Part shown: positions 24,451 through 32,968 of the stretch, piece after piece
How positions within the stretch are numbered: the first letter of the stretch is position 1
How the letters are laid out: the number at the start of each line of letters is the position of its first letter
Source: Lacticaseibacillus kribbianus
GTDB taxonomy: Bacteria > Bacillota > Bacilli > Lactobacillales > Lactobacillaceae
Length of the DNA: 64,000 nt
Assembly: GCF_020180945.1 (NCBI RefSeq)
Contig: NZ_JAIPUL010000005.1
Span: forward strand, 1 to 64,000
Direction: 5' to 3'
Made by a program: the position numbers and the translations under genes
Notes under the pieces: generated by a model
What the model saw: only the letters and a program-made list of their open reading frames with translations
Told to the model about the DNA's origin: nothing
Databases searched by the model: none

Positions 24451-25299
24451 ATGACCACATATGCCATCACCGGCGCCACCGGCCACTTCGGCCAGGCCGC
24501 CGTTCGCACCCTCACCAACCTCGTCGGCGCACCCAACGTCGTCGCCCTGGCCCGCAACGTTGATCGCGCCAAGGCCGTGCTGCCCGCCGGCGTCACCGTG
24601 CGCCCCGGGGACTACACCGACGTGCCGCAGCTCACCGCAAGCCTGACCGGCATCGACCGGCTGCTTTTCATCTCCAGCCAGCCCGGCGCCGCCGTGCCGC
24701 GCCTGACCCAGCACGAGAACGTCGTCGAAGCCGCTAAACAGGCCGGCGTCGGCTTCATCGCCTACACCAGCTTCCCGCACGCCGACACCGCCACGACGCC
24801 GCTGGCTCAAGACCACGCCGCCACGGAAAAGGCGATCGAAGCCGCCGGCATCCCCCACGCCTTCCTGCGCAACAACTGGTACCTGGAAAACGAGGCGCAC
24901 CAGCTGAAGGCGGCCGCGGCGGGCAAGCCGTTCGTCTACGCAGGGGGCGCGGGCCTGGTCGGCTGGGCGCTTGAAAAGGAGTACGCCGAAGCCGCCGCCC
25001 GCGTGCTGGCCAGCGCCGAACCGCGCGCCATCTACGAGTTCTCGGGCGCGCCGCGCACCTACGCCGACCTCGCCGCCGCGGTGCCGGGCGACTTTCCGGT
25101 CCGCGACTTGACCGCCGCCGAGTACGCGGCCGGCCTGACGCAGGCCGGCATGAGTGAGGCCAACGTCGCCGTGATGGGCATGCTGCAGGGCCTGATCCGC
25201 GACAACCAGCTGGCGGGCACCACCGACGACCTGCCGGAGGTGCTCGGCCGCCCGCTGACGCCTTTGGCCGAGGCCGTGCAGGACGTGCTGGGCGAGTAG
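24451..25299 (+). CDS. NmrA/QOR2-like NAD(P)H-binding oxidoreductase
   Basis: A 282-residue atypical short-chain dehydrogenase. The dinucleotide site ITGATGHFGQAAV opens the protein; SSQPGAAVPR, YTSFPHADTATTPLAQDH and LRNNWYLEN are typical of the YtfG/QOR2 quinone-reductase-like group. ATG 24451 follows AAAGGAG. It is followed 170 bases later by a YwnA-like Rrf2 regulator; in Bacillus, ywnA and ywnB are a similar pair, so regulation of this gene by that protein through the palindrome is plausible. Confidence 0.87.
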   Translation: MTTYAITGATGHFGQAAVRTLTNLVGAPNVVALARNVDRAKAVLPAGVTVRPGDYTDVPQLTASLTGIDRLLFISSQPGAAVPRLTQHENVVEAAKQAGVGFIAYTSFPHADTATTPLAQDHAATEKAIEAAGIPHAFLRNNWYLENEAHQLKAAAAGKPFVYAGGAGLVGWALEKEYAEAAARVLASAEPRAIYEFSGAPRTYADLAAAVPGDFPVRDLTAAEYAAGLTQAGMSEANVAVMGMLQGLIRDNQLAGTTDDLPEVLGRPLTPLAEAVQDVLGE

Positions 25300-25470
25300 C
25301 GCCGCGAGCGCCCGGACAGCGGCCACCGGTCACACGATTGCCGCGCCGGCCACCCGAATCTCGCGTCGCGCCCGCGGCGGCCGCTGCCCAACCGGGCGAC
25401 GCGGCAGCCCCGGGGCTGGCCCCCGGCGGCCGCCTGCGTTATGATAGGCGAGACAACCCAAGGAGCGACT

Positions 25471-25914
25471 ATGAAATACTCACACAAACTCAGTGACGGC
25501 GTGCACATTCTCGCCTACATCACCATTTTTGCCGGTGGCGACCTGTCCAGCGCCGCCATCGCCGCCAGCATCGACAGCAACCCCAGCCTGGTGCGGCGCC
25601 TGATGGCCGCGCTGGTGCAGGCCGGCCTGATCAACAGCCAGCCCGGCGCCGCCAACCCGACGCTCGCCCGCCCCGCCAGCGCGATCACGCTGCTGGACGT
25701 CTACCGGGCGCTTGAGGGCGACCGCCGCCTGCTGCACGTCGACGTCAAAACCAACCCGCGCTGCCCGGTCGGCGCCAACATTCAGGCCACGCTGGACCAG
25801 ACCTACGCCGCGGTTCAGGACGCGGCGGAAACCGCGATGGCCGCGGTGACGTTGGACCAGCTGACGGCGGACATCACCCGCCGCGCCCGGGCCGCCGGGC
25901 AGCTGCCGGGGTAG
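25471..25914 (+). CDS. Rrf2-family transcriptional regulator (YwnA-like)
   Basis: A 147-residue winged-helix regulator starting MKYSHKLSDGVHILAYI, with HTH LSSAAIAASIDSNPSLVRRL. It lacks the three-cysteine cluster of IscR/NsrR; a single Cys lies in NPRCPVGANI, in the loop where redox-sensing members carry one. It may therefore sense oxidants or electrophiles. ATG 25471 has AAGGAG upstream and TATGAT at about 25440 is a likely -10 box. Confidence 0.88.
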   Translation: MKYSHKLSDGVHILAYITIFAGGDLSSAAIAASIDSNPSLVRRLMAALVQAGLINSQPGAANPTLARPASAITLLDVYRALEGDRRLLHVDVKTNPRCPVGANIQATLDQTYAAVQDAAETAMAAVTLDQLTADITRRARAAGQLPG

Positions 25915-25954
25915 CCGGCGGGCAGCGAATCGATGACACTAGGCCAAGACAACC

Positions 25955-25988
25955 AGCCGCGCAGGCATCCGAGGACGCCTGCGCGGCT
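25955..25988 (+). terminator. Terminator after the Rrf2 gene
   Basis: AGCCGCGCAGGC/GCCTGCGCGGCT 12-bp stem; a T6 run follows 13 bases later. Confidence 0.75.
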
Positions 25989-26141
25989 ATTCGTTTGCGC
26001 TTTTTTGCGTGCCAATGCTGGGCGACCACAGACCGCATCTATGGCGCCGGACAATACGGCGACGCGGTGCAGTCTCACAATCGGTTACCAAGCCGAGCCG
26101 CTCGTGGTCGACTTGGCCATTGCCTAATCCGTACCGTCGTC

Positions 26142-26354
26142 TCACTTATCGGGCAAACAACTGTGACTAATCCACCGGTTAACAAACCAGCCCAACAAAG
26201 AGAGGCCGCTCGTGAGAACTAGGAAGGGCCAGATTAAGCTTGAGCCCGGGAAAAAACCGTCGTACAGAAGAAAACCGAGCGAAATAACGACCACTGTTCC
26301 GACGTTTAAGATATTACGCGCCATTGGTTTGCTAACCCGCATTCGCTTTGTCAA
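26142..26354 (-). CDS. Small two-pass membrane protein, unknown
   Basis: A 70-residue protein, MTKRMRVSKPMARNILNVG..., with two hydrophobic segments (about residues 17-33 and 38-58) and basic ends. I do not recognise it. Evidence for a real gene: TTG 26354 is preceded by GGAGG at seven bases, and a good promoter (TTGACG, 16 bp, TACAAT at 26421-26448) reads into it. The DNA is visibly more AT-rich than its neighbours, suggesting acquisition or a poorly adapted gene. Confidence 0.6.
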   Translation of the reverse strand: MTKRMRVSKPMARNILNVGTVVVISLGFLLYDGFFPGSSLIWPFLVLTSGLSLLGWFVNRWISHSCLPDK

Positions 26355-26420
26355 TGCGCTTCCTCCTCCACTATTTCAGTTCTTCAAACCGAGTATTCGC
26401 CGCCATGGATGTCCGGCTCG

Positions 26421-26448
26421 ATTGTACCCCCCCGTTATAAAGCGTCAA
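26421..26448 (-). promoter_or_regulatory. Promoter of the small membrane-protein gene
   Basis: Minus-strand TTGACG (26443-26448) and TACAAT (26421-26426), 16 bases apart, with a run of seven G's in the spacer. It implies a leader of about 60 nt. Confidence 0.65.
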
Positions 26449-26499
26449 GAGTAAGCGCATTCAATTTATTTCAAAGGCACGAGAAGGCCCTTGCGTTGC

Positions 26500-26536
26500 A
26501 AAAAGGCGGCGGGGGCATTTCAGCGCCCCCGCCGTC
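26500..26536 (-). terminator. Terminator of the nitroreductase gene
   Basis: Minus-strand hairpin GACGGCGGGGGC/GCCCCCGCCGCC (one mismatch-wobble) followed by TTTTT. Confidence 0.85.
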
Positions 26537-26609
26537 TTGACCAACGGCCGCGTCCACGCGCGCAGGCGGCGCGACCGGTCATCAGTGCATTAATGACATT
26601 AATCCCCTG

Positions 26610-27338
26610 CTAATCCTGCGGCAGCACGAACCCCTGCCGCGCGAGGATGGCGCCGATCTCGTCGCGGTGGTGGACCGCCGCAGTCAGGTGGCGCTGCACC
26701 AGGCTGGTGAAGGACTCGTCCCGCGCGTCGGCGCCGCGGTTGGCGTAGTAGTGCGCCACCGCGGTGTCGTAGGCGCGCACCTGGGCCACATCGCCTTGCG
26801 GGTAGCCGTTCTCCCCCACCGTCAGCGCGCGCGGCAGGCGCGGTTTGGGCTGCGGTGCCTCGTCGGGCACACCGACCATCAGGCCCAGAAGCGGGAAGGT
26901 GTGACGCGGCAGGTGCAGCAGGTCGATCATGCGCTGCGGGTCGTTCAGGATGCTGCCGAGAAAGACCCCGCCCAGCCCCGACCGCTCGGCGCAGGCCAGC
27001 ACGTTTTGCGCCGCCAGCGTCGCGTCGAAGCACCCGGCCAAAAAGGCGTTCCAGTTGGTGAAGTTGTGCACGTCACTGCCGGTCGGCGCCAGCGCGATGT
27101 CGCGGGCGCAGTCGACGACGAAGACGAACAGCTCGCCGTTGTCGCCCTGCAGCACCGCGCTGCCGGAGATCGCCGCGATCTGCTCGCGCAGCGCCTTGTC
27201 CGTGACGCGGATCAGGGTGAACGACTGCAGGAACTCGCTGGAGGCGGTGGCCCGCGCCACGTCCTCGAGCGCCTGGTAGTCGACTGATGCCGCCTTGAAG
27301 CGGCGAATGCTGCGGTGGTTCAACGCAATTGTGTCCAT
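26610..27338 (-). CDS. NADPH-dependent nitroreductase (NfsA/FRP type)
   Basis: A 242-residue FMN-dependent oxidoreductase. HRSIRRF near residue 8 binds FMN phosphate; GSDVHNFTNWNAFLAGCFDATLAAQN and GLGGVFLGSI are family blocks; PKPRLPRAL near residue 165 matches the loop that contacts NADPH in NfsA-like enzymes. Such enzymes reduce nitro compounds, quinones or flavins. Start ATG 27338 has GGAGGCC upstream. The gene is single with its own terminator. Confidence 0.87.
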   Translation of the reverse strand: MDTIALNHRSIRRFKAASVDYQALEDVARATASSEFLQSFTLIRVTDKALREQIAAISGSAVLQGDNGELFVFVVDCARDIALAPTGSDVHNFTNWNAFLAGCFDATLAAQNVLACAERSGLGGVFLGSILNDPQRMIDLLHLPRHTFPLLGLMVGVPDEAPQPKPRLPRALTVGENGYPQGDVAQVRAYDTAVAHYYANRGADARDESFTSLVQRHLTAAVHHRDEIGAILARQGFVLPQD

Positions 27339-27417
27339 GATGGCCTCCAAAATCGGTGATAGTCCTAACTTAACACCGACGAACCCGAACGACAACCCGC
27401 AACCGCGTGTTCGTCGT

Positions 27418-27732
27418 TCAGCTTGTCACTTTGATGCCGACGATGGCGACCACCAGCAGGACCACGAAGCCCCAGGTCAGCGGGCTGAGCCGGTCGCCCA
27501 GGAGCACCACGCCGACCAGCACGCTGCCGACCGCGCCGATGCCGGTCCACACCGGGTAGGCGAGGCTCATCGGCAGCCGCCGCGTCGCCTCCGCCAAGCC
27601 CCAGAAGCTGACCAGCATCCCCGCCACCGTCAGGGCGGCGAAGCCCAGCCGCGTGAAGCCGGCCGACAGCTTCAGGCACGTCGCCCACACCACCTCGAAC
27701 AGCCCCGCAACAATCAGATACAACCAAGCCAT
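27418..27732 (-). CDS. SMR-family exporter, Gdx/SugE-like
   Basis: A 104-residue four-helix membrane protein that works as an antiparallel dimer. The N-terminal GLFEVVWATCLKLSAGFTRL carries the essential Glu; SLAYPVWTGIGAVGSVLVG is the Gdx/SugE version of helix 3. Gdx proteins export guanidinium in exchange for protons. ATG 27732 is chosen; an in-frame TTG two codons upstream sits closer to AGGAG. An intrinsic hairpin with seven T's abuts the ribosome site, pointing to transcription attenuation. Only one SMR gene is present, consistent with a homodimer. Confidence 0.87.
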   Translation of the reverse strand: MAWLYLIVAGLFEVVWATCLKLSAGFTRLGFAALTVAGMLVSFWGLAEATRRLPMSLAYPVWTGIGAVGSVLVGVVLLGDRLSPLTWGFVVLLVVAIVGIKVTS

Positions 27733-27742
27733 GTTCAACACA

Positions 27743-27860
27743 CTCCTAAAAAAACGCACCGCGCCGACATCCCATTGGCCTGAGGATGTCGACGCGGTGC
27801 CTGCCCGGCGGCAGAAGAATTACCTTGCCCCTAGGGTAGCACACCCCGGCGCCCACGACC
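27743..27860 (-). promoter_or_regulatory. Putative transcription attenuator upstream of the SMR exporter
   Basis: On the minus strand a 17-bp stem (27784-27800 with 27756-27772, one G-U) is followed by T7 (27748-27754) and then directly by AGGAG. A smaller hairpin, CTGCC/GGCAG, lies just upstream near 27800-27815. The arrangement resembles a riboswitch or attenuator leader, but I could not match it to the known guanidine riboswitch classes. Confidence 0.6.
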
Positions 27861-28028
27861 ATTAGAATTCTGATAGCCGCTCGCCGGCATCAGTCCGGTA
27901 ATATTCGCCCCGCCGCCCACGCGATAAGCCCATTAATAGCCGCCAGGCCGCCATTCGTTTCGTTATCGGGCGGCCGCCGCCCCGTTGTGGTAAAATTAAG
28001 CCACTATGAGAAACTGGAGATGAGTCGA

Positions 28029-29825
28029 ATGGAACAACTACCGAAGCGCGAAGCCGTCCCGACCGAACTGACCTGGGACCTGACCACCATTTTCGCCACC
28101 GACGCCGAGTGGGAGCAGGCCGCAGCCGCGGTGACCGCGCAGGGCGCAGAAGCCGCCAAGCTCGAGGGGACGCTGGGCGACAGCGCAGAGGCGCTGGCCG
28201 CCGGCATCGCGCAGATCCTGGACGTGGTGCGCGCGCTTGAGAAGGTGTACGTCTACGCCTCGATGTCCTCCGATCAGGACACCGCCAACGCCCACTACCA
28301 GGGCTTCAACGCCCGCGCCGAGGCGATGGTCGCCAAGATTGAGGCGCAGATTGCCTTCATGGAGCCCGAGATCCTCGCGATTCCGGAGCACACGCTGACC
28401 GCCTGGCTGGCCACCCCGGCGCTTGCGCCTTACCGCCACTACATCGACGGCATCACCGCCGGGCGCGCGCACGTGCTGCCGAGTGCCCAGGAGGCGCTGT
28501 TGGCCGCGGCCGGCGACGCGCTGGGCGCCAGCCGCGCCGCGTTCAACGTGCTGAACAACTCGGACCTGTCCTTTGACTCGGTGCAAGACGACGACGGCAA
28601 GACCCGCCAGCTGTCCAACGGGCTGTACGGTCAGCTGATCCGCTCCACCAAGCGCCCCGTGCGCGAGGCCGCGTTCAAGACCCTTTTCAAGGCGTACGGC
28701 GAGTTCAAAAACACATTCGCGACGACTCTGGCCGGCGAGACCAAGCGCCACAACTTCCTGGCGACCGCGCACCACTACCCGGACGCCCGCGCCGCGGCGA
28801 TGGCGGGCAACCACATCCCCGAAGCCGTGTTCGACACCCTGATTGAGCAGGTCAACACCCACCTGCCGCTGTTGCACCGCTACGTCGCGCTGCGCAAGGA
28901 GCTGCTGGGCCTCGACGACCTGCACATGTACGACATGTACACGCCGCTGACCGGCGACGCACCGCTGTCTTACACCTACGAGCAGGCCAAGGACATGGCC
29001 AAAAAGGCGCTGGCGCCGCTCGGTGCGGACTACCTGAGCCACGTAGCGGAGATTTTTGACAACCGCTACATCGACGTGTGCGAAAACCTCGGCAAGCGCT
29101 CCGGCGCCTACTCCGGCGGGTCCTACGACACCGCGCCTTACGAGCTGTTGAACTGGCAGGACAGCCTGGACGCGCTGTACACCCTGGTCCACGAAACCGG
29201 CCACAGCGTGCACTCCTGGTACACCCGCCACAACCAGCCGTACGTGTACGGCGACTACCCGATTTTCGTCGCCGAGATCGCCTCGACCAGCAACGAGAAC
29301 CTTTTGACCGACTACCTGCTCAAGACGCAGACGGATCCGAAGGTGCGCGCGTACATCCTGAACTTCTACCTCGACGGCTTCAAGGGCACCGTTTTCCGTC
29401 AGACCCAGTTCGCCGAGTTCGAGCACTGGATCCACGTTCAGGACGCGACCGGCACGCCGCTGACCGCCGCCGCGATGTCCGACTTCTACGGCGACCTCAA
29501 CGCGCGCTACTACGGCCCGGCCGTCGCGCGCGACCCGGAGATCGCGCTGGAGTGGGCGCGTATCCCGCACTTCTACATGAACTACTACGTCTACCAGTAC
29601 TCAACGGGCTTCGCCGCCGCCTCCACCCTGGCCGCGCGCATCAGCGCGGGCGAGCCGGGCGCCGTCGACAAGTACCTCGGCTTCCTGAAGTCCGGCTCGT
29701 CGCAGTACGCGATCGACACGATGAAGGCCGCCGGCGTCGACATGGCCCAGTCCGCCTACCTCGAGGACGCCTTCAAGGTGTTCGAGGACCGGCTGGATGA
29801 GTTCGAAAAGCTGATCAGAGCGTGA
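28029..29825 (+). CDS. pepF: Oligoendopeptidase F
   Basis: A 598-residue cytosolic zinc metallopeptidase (M3B) that cuts peptides of roughly 7-17 residues during peptide turnover. The zinc motif LVHETGHSVHSWY (HExxH) is near residue 385 and the third ligand Glu is in FVAEIASTSNE about 28 residues later. Length is typical. I choose ATG 28029 (MEQLPKREAV), nine bases after GGAG; ATG 28020 lies too close. TAAAAT near 27991 is a likely -10 box. The TGA stop is the first base triplet of a structured repeat. Confidence 0.95.
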   Translation: MEQLPKREAVPTELTWDLTTIFATDAEWEQAAAAVTAQGAEAAKLEGTLGDSAEALAAGIAQILDVVRALEKVYVYASMSSDQDTANAHYQGFNARAEAMVAKIEAQIAFMEPEILAIPEHTLTAWLATPALAPYRHYIDGITAGRAHVLPSAQEALLAAAGDALGASRAAFNVLNNSDLSFDSVQDDDGKTRQLSNGLYGQLIRSTKRPVREAAFKTLFKAYGEFKNTFATTLAGETKRHNFLATAHHYPDARAAAMAGNHIPEAVFDTLIEQVNTHLPLLHRYVALRKELLGLDDLHMYDMYTPLTGDAPLSYTYEQAKDMAKKALAPLGADYLSHVAEIFDNRYIDVCENLGKRSGAYSGGSYDTAPYELLNWQDSLDALYTLVHETGHSVHSWYTRHNQPYVYGDYPIFVAEIASTSNENLLTDYLLKTQTDPKVRAYILNFYLDGFKGTVFRQTQFAEFEHWIHVQDATGTPLTAAAMSDFYGDLNARYYGPAVARDPEIALEWARIPHFYMNYYVYQYSTGFAAASTLAARISAGEPGAVDKYLGFLKSGSSQYAIDTMKAAGVDMAQSAYLEDAFKVFEDRLDEFEKLIRA

Positions 29826-29938
29826 GCCCGAGCGCACTTAGCGGGACGGGTGGCCTAGCGCCGGCGCTTGAAGCGTCCTTTGCTTCGAGTGCCGGTGCGT
29901 AGCCAGCCGCTCCCGCGTTGCTCGGGGGAACGCGTTTA
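29823..29938 (+). repeat. Stop-codon-anchored structured repeat, copy 3
   Basis: Begins with the pepF stop codon and reads GCCCGAGCGCACTTAGCGGG. Stems: CCCGAGC/GCTCGGG, CGGGA/TCCCG and a tip GCGCCGGC/GCCGGTGC with inner GCTTGAAGC/GCTTCGAGT. It keeps the unpaired GCACTTAG and GTTGC motifs and the ending CGTTTA. Confidence 0.8.
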
Positions 29939-30304
29939 GCGCGTTGCGGCCGGTTTACCCGGGCTCCGACGCGGACGCTGTGGCACTTCCGGCTCCGGGT
30001 CGGCGCGGCGGAACGCGTGGGGCTCTCTTGAGCCCAAAGTACGGTCTCAGGAACCGCCCTTGCTGTAAGCTGGCAAAATACGCCGACTAACGCAATGTCA
30101 CGCTGGCTCGCCCCAATCCTACGCCTCCAGCGCCACAGCGTCCGTGCCTCCGCCCTACATCGCAAGCCATCAGTTACTTCACGCCAACCCAATACGGCTC
30201 GCTGAATCTCACCAATACAGGAGGGATGCGAAGCCTGCGCCATTGTGTGCAGCATCCAGTCCCTTACGCCCCGTCCTTCTTCCATCTGAAAGGAGCTGTC
30301 CGTC
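29939..30304. other. Intergenic region without recognised gene
   Basis: A 366-bp stretch between the pepF repeat and the dehydrogenase. It becomes less GC-rich after 30040. I see no convincing gene, promoter or terminator apart from AAAGGAG before the next start. Confidence 0.5.
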
Positions 30305-31183
30305 ATGACCAAGCCCCAACTCGGCTTCATCGGCACCGGTGTCATGGGCACCGGCATCGTCAAGAACCTGCTGAAGGCCGGCTACCCGGTCGTCGTGTTC
30401 AACCGCACCAAAGCCCACGCGCAGCACGTGCTGGACGCCGGCGCCACCTGGGCCGATAGCCCGAAGCTGGTTGCCGCCCAAAGCGCGATCACGCTATCGA
30501 TGGTCGGTTTTCCCCAGGACGTCGAGCAGATCTACTTCGGGGAAAACGGCATCCTGGCCGGCGCGCCGGCGAACAGCGTCGTGGTCGACATGACCACCAG
30601 CACCCCGCGCCTGGCCGCCGCCATCGCGGCCGCCGCCGCGCCGCACGGCGTGACGGCGCTGGACGCCCCGGTGTCCGGCGGCGACGTCGGCGCCAAAAAC
30701 GGCACGCTGACCATCATGATCGGCGGGGACGCGGCGACCGCGGCGCGGCTGCAGCCCGTTTTTGAGGCGGTCGGCGCCAGCATCCACCGCTTCGGCGGCC
30801 CGGGCGCCGGGCAACACGCCAAGATGGCCAACCAGATCATGATCGCCGGCACGATGACCGGCCTGACAGAGATGCTGGTGTACGCCAAGGCGGCCGGGCT
30901 GGACGAATCGGCGCTGCTTGAAACCGTGGCCGGGGGCTCGGGCGCCAACTGGAGCCTGAGCAACTACGGGCCGCGCATCCTGGCCGGCGACACCAAGCCC
31001 GGGTTTTACATCAAGCACTTCGTCAAGGACCTGGGCATCGCGCTGGACGAGGCCGCCGCGATGGGCCTGGACCTGCCGGCAACCGCGACGGCGCGCCGCC
31101 TGTACCAGGCGATGGTCGACGCCGGTCTTGGCGACCTCGGCACCCAGGCGCTGATCCGAAGCTACCCGAGCTGGGAGGCGTAG
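30305..31183 (+). CDS. NAD(P)-dependent beta-hydroxyacid dehydrogenase
   Basis: A 292-residue enzyme of the 3-hydroxyisobutyrate/tartronate semialdehyde reductase family. The Rossmann motif GFIGTGVMGTGIVKNLLKAG opens the protein; DAPVSGGDVGAKNGTLTIMIGG is the substrate-site signature; the catalytic lysine is in GAGQHAKMANQIM near residue 175. It probably interconverts a small beta-hydroxy acid and its semialdehyde. ATG 30305 has AAAGGAG upstream. No pathway partner is adjacent. Confidence 0.9.
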   Translation: MTKPQLGFIGTGVMGTGIVKNLLKAGYPVVVFNRTKAHAQHVLDAGATWADSPKLVAAQSAITLSMVGFPQDVEQIYFGENGILAGAPANSVVVDMTTSTPRLAAAIAAAAAPHGVTALDAPVSGGDVGAKNGTLTIMIGGDAATAARLQPVFEAVGASIHRFGGPGAGQHAKMANQIMIAGTMTGLTEMLVYAKAAGLDESALLETVAGGSGANWSLSNYGPRILAGDTKPGFYIKHFVKDLGIALDEAAAMGLDLPATATARRLYQAMVDAGLGDLGTQALIRSYPSWEA

Positions 31184-31222
31184 GGCGCCGGTTGGCCACA
31201 ACCACCGGCCATGTCAGAATTG

Positions 31223-31363
31223 GGACATAGAAAAACGCGGTGTGTCAACACCGCGGAATCCAAGATTCTCGTGCGACCGTTTCAGAACGGTGGCTAATCA
31301 GGCGACAAGGAGAACCCCGTGACGCTCCTAAAGTGTGTGCGGGTTTTTCTTTGTCCTTTTTTT
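31223..31363 (+). ncRNA. Candidate structured non-coding RNA
   Basis: The ends pair: GGACATAGAAAAAC (31223-31236) with GTTTTTCTTTGTCC (31343-31356), 13 of 14 positions, followed by TTTTTTT. Inside are CGCGGTG/CACCGCG, GAATC/GATTC and CCGTT/AACGG hairpins. AGGAG/CTCCT and AACCCCG/CGGGTT interleave, which allows a pseudoknot or two alternative folds. There is no open frame with a ribosome site on either strand. It lacks the SRP-RNA and RNase P signature sequences and matches no class I know; an antitoxin RNA or a 6S-like RNA are possible. It begins 40 bases after the dehydrogenase stop. Confidence 0.55.
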
Positions 31364-31501
31364 GGTTCCCCGGGAACGGTGGCGCGGCCCCGGTCATAAC
31401 TTGATTCATCAGATTAATTTTTTCATGAAAAAGGCGTGGCCGCCCTCTGAAGTGCCCTACAATTGTTAGACAAGAAGTCTAACGATTGTGGGGCTTTTCT
31501 T

Positions 31502-32038
31502 ATGACTAAATACAGTAGTGAATTTAAAATCAGGGTTGTCTCCAGGTATCTTAAGGGTGGCATAAGCTATAAAAATCTGTGCACAGAGTTTGGAATACCC
31601 CATGCCAGAATCGTCCAAACTTGGGTTAATCAGGCTAAGGCTCATGGCCTCGATTCTCTAAAAGTTAAGCATACAAACGTTGAATACTCCCAAACATTCA
31701 AGATTGCAGTGGTAGAGTATGTGCATACACATCAAATAAGTCGTGCGCAAACTGCGGCTCATTTCGGCATCTCACCCAGCCAGGTCAATTCTTGGTATCG
31801 CATCGTGAGAGATCAAGGGGTGGCTGGATTGCGCACTACTCAAAAAGGGAGACCAGCCATGGGTAAGCACAAGAAAATTAAACCAATCAAGAAACTTGAG
31901 CCGACGCAGGAAGAGAAGTACCAACAGGAGATTCTGGAACTCAAAAGCAAGCTTCACGAGGCAGAGCTGGATCGTGATTTTTTAAAAGCACTCGCGACCC
32001 TGACGAAGAACTCACCGAAGCACTCTCAGCAAAAGTGA
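31502..32038 (+). CDS. IS3-family transposase OrfA
   Basis: A 178-residue protein with two HTH units (SYKNLCTEFGIPHARIVQTW and SRAQTAAHFGISPSQVNSWY), the longer OrfA of the IS150 group, and a C-terminal coiled coil (EEKYQQEILELKSKLHEAELD). Start ATG 31502. A slippery TTTAAAA (31981-31987) lies in the orfA frame, and the -1 frame is open from there into orfB, so an OrfAB fusion is expected. Confidence 0.93.
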   Translation: MTKYSSEFKIRVVSRYLKGGISYKNLCTEFGIPHARIVQTWVNQAKAHGLDSLKVKHTNVEYSQTFKIAVVEYVHTHQISRAQTAAHFGISPSQVNSWYRIVRDQGVAGLRTTQKGRPAMGKHKKIKPIKKLEPTQEEKYQQEILELKSKLHEAELDRDFLKALATLTKNSPKHSQQK

Positions 32039-32898
32039 AGGCGGGCATCGTTACCTCGTTGAGGTCGCGCTATGGTTTTCAAGAGCTGCTTAGGCAACTC
32101 AAGTTGCCTCGAGCAACGTACTATGATCGCCTTAAGCGGGATAAGAAGGCCGACAAGTACGCTGAGATTAAGAAGTTCATCAAGCGGGTCTACTACGATT
32201 CTAGGGAGACGTACGGTTACCGGCGGATTCATGATGAAGCGTTGAAGCACGGGTTTCATTATGCCGAGGAGACGATTCGACGTCTGATGAGCGACATGGG
32301 CTTGAAAGTGACGATTTACTCCAAACACACGGCCAAGTACCACTCATACAAAGGCACGGTTGGTAATATCGTCCCCAATATCTTGAAGCAACATTTTGGC
32401 GCGAAACAGCCGCTCACCGTCCTTCACACCGATGTCACCCAGGTTCGGCTCTATAACGGCGAATGGGGTTACATCTCGTCGATTACCGATGAGGCTAGTC
32501 GCGAAGTCCTCGCCACCATTGTCAGTGCCTCACCAAATAAGGCGCTTATCCAAGCGACGCTTGACGAACTCAAACATCATCTCAAAGCAGGAGTACGACC
32601 GATTCTTCACTCTGATCAAGGCTGGCAGTATCAGATGCCAGACTATCAGCAGCGCCTGAAGGACATGAACATTGTTCAGAGCATGTCACGCAAGGGCAAC
32701 TGCCATGATAATGCGCCAATTGAAAGCTTCTTCAACCTGATGAAGCGCGAGTGCCTGAATCGTTATCGGATTGATGACCTTGCCAGCCTGCGCCAGCTGG
32801 TGAACGGCTACGTTGATTGGTTCAACAATGCCAGAATCTCGAGAACCAAAAATGGCCTGACCCCAGTCGCGTACCGGGAACAGGCCATGATTGCTTGA
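32035..32898 (+). CDS. IS3-family transposase OrfB (DDE domain)
   Basis: A 287-residue rve-type transposase. An HTH_21 region (YYDSRETYGYRRIHDEALKHG) precedes the catalytic core with HTDVTQV, LHSDQGWQYQ and NAPIESFFNLMKREC (D, D, E present). The GTG start overlaps the orfA stop (GTGA). No disruption seen. Confidence 0.94.
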   Translation: MKAGIVTSLRSRYGFQELLRQLKLPRATYYDRLKRDKKADKYAEIKKFIKRVYYDSRETYGYRRIHDEALKHGFHYAEETIRRLMSDMGLKVTIYSKHTAKYHSYKGTVGNIVPNILKQHFGAKQPLTVLHTDVTQVRLYNGEWGYISSITDEASREVLATIVSASPNKALIQATLDELKHHLKAGVRPILHSDQGWQYQMPDYQQRLKDMNIVQSMSRKGNCHDNAPIESFFNLMKRECLNRYRIDDLASLRQLVNGYVDWFNNARISRTKNGLTPVAYREQAMIA

Positions 32899-32968
32899 TT
32901 CAAAATTGAACTTGTCTAACTTTTCTATTGCACTTCACCTCGCGACCACGTCTTGCTTGTCTATTCGA

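Larger units (their letters stand above)
31448..32937 (+). mobile_element. IS3-family insertion sequence with target duplication
   Basis: A 1490-bp element with TGAAGTGC...GCACTTCA ends; the inverted repeats also share GTTAGACAAG. The 4-bp direct repeat CCTC flanks it (31444-31447 and 32938-32941), so this is a simple insertion. It carries overlapping orfA/orfB with intact catalytic residues and is AT-rich against the host, suggesting recent arrival. Confidence 0.95.

Noticed and set aside
27743-27860. Known guanidine riboswitch upstream of the SMR gene
   Set aside because: No ACGR-loop hairpins or ykkC core could be found by eye.
29815-30363. Minus-strand frame in the gap after pepF
   Set aside because: It runs through the structured repeat and the dehydrogenase start, has no ribosome site and no recognisable domain.
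31223-31363. SRP RNA, RNase P RNA or tmRNA
   Set aside because: Signature sequences of these RNAs are absent and the length is wrong for the last two.
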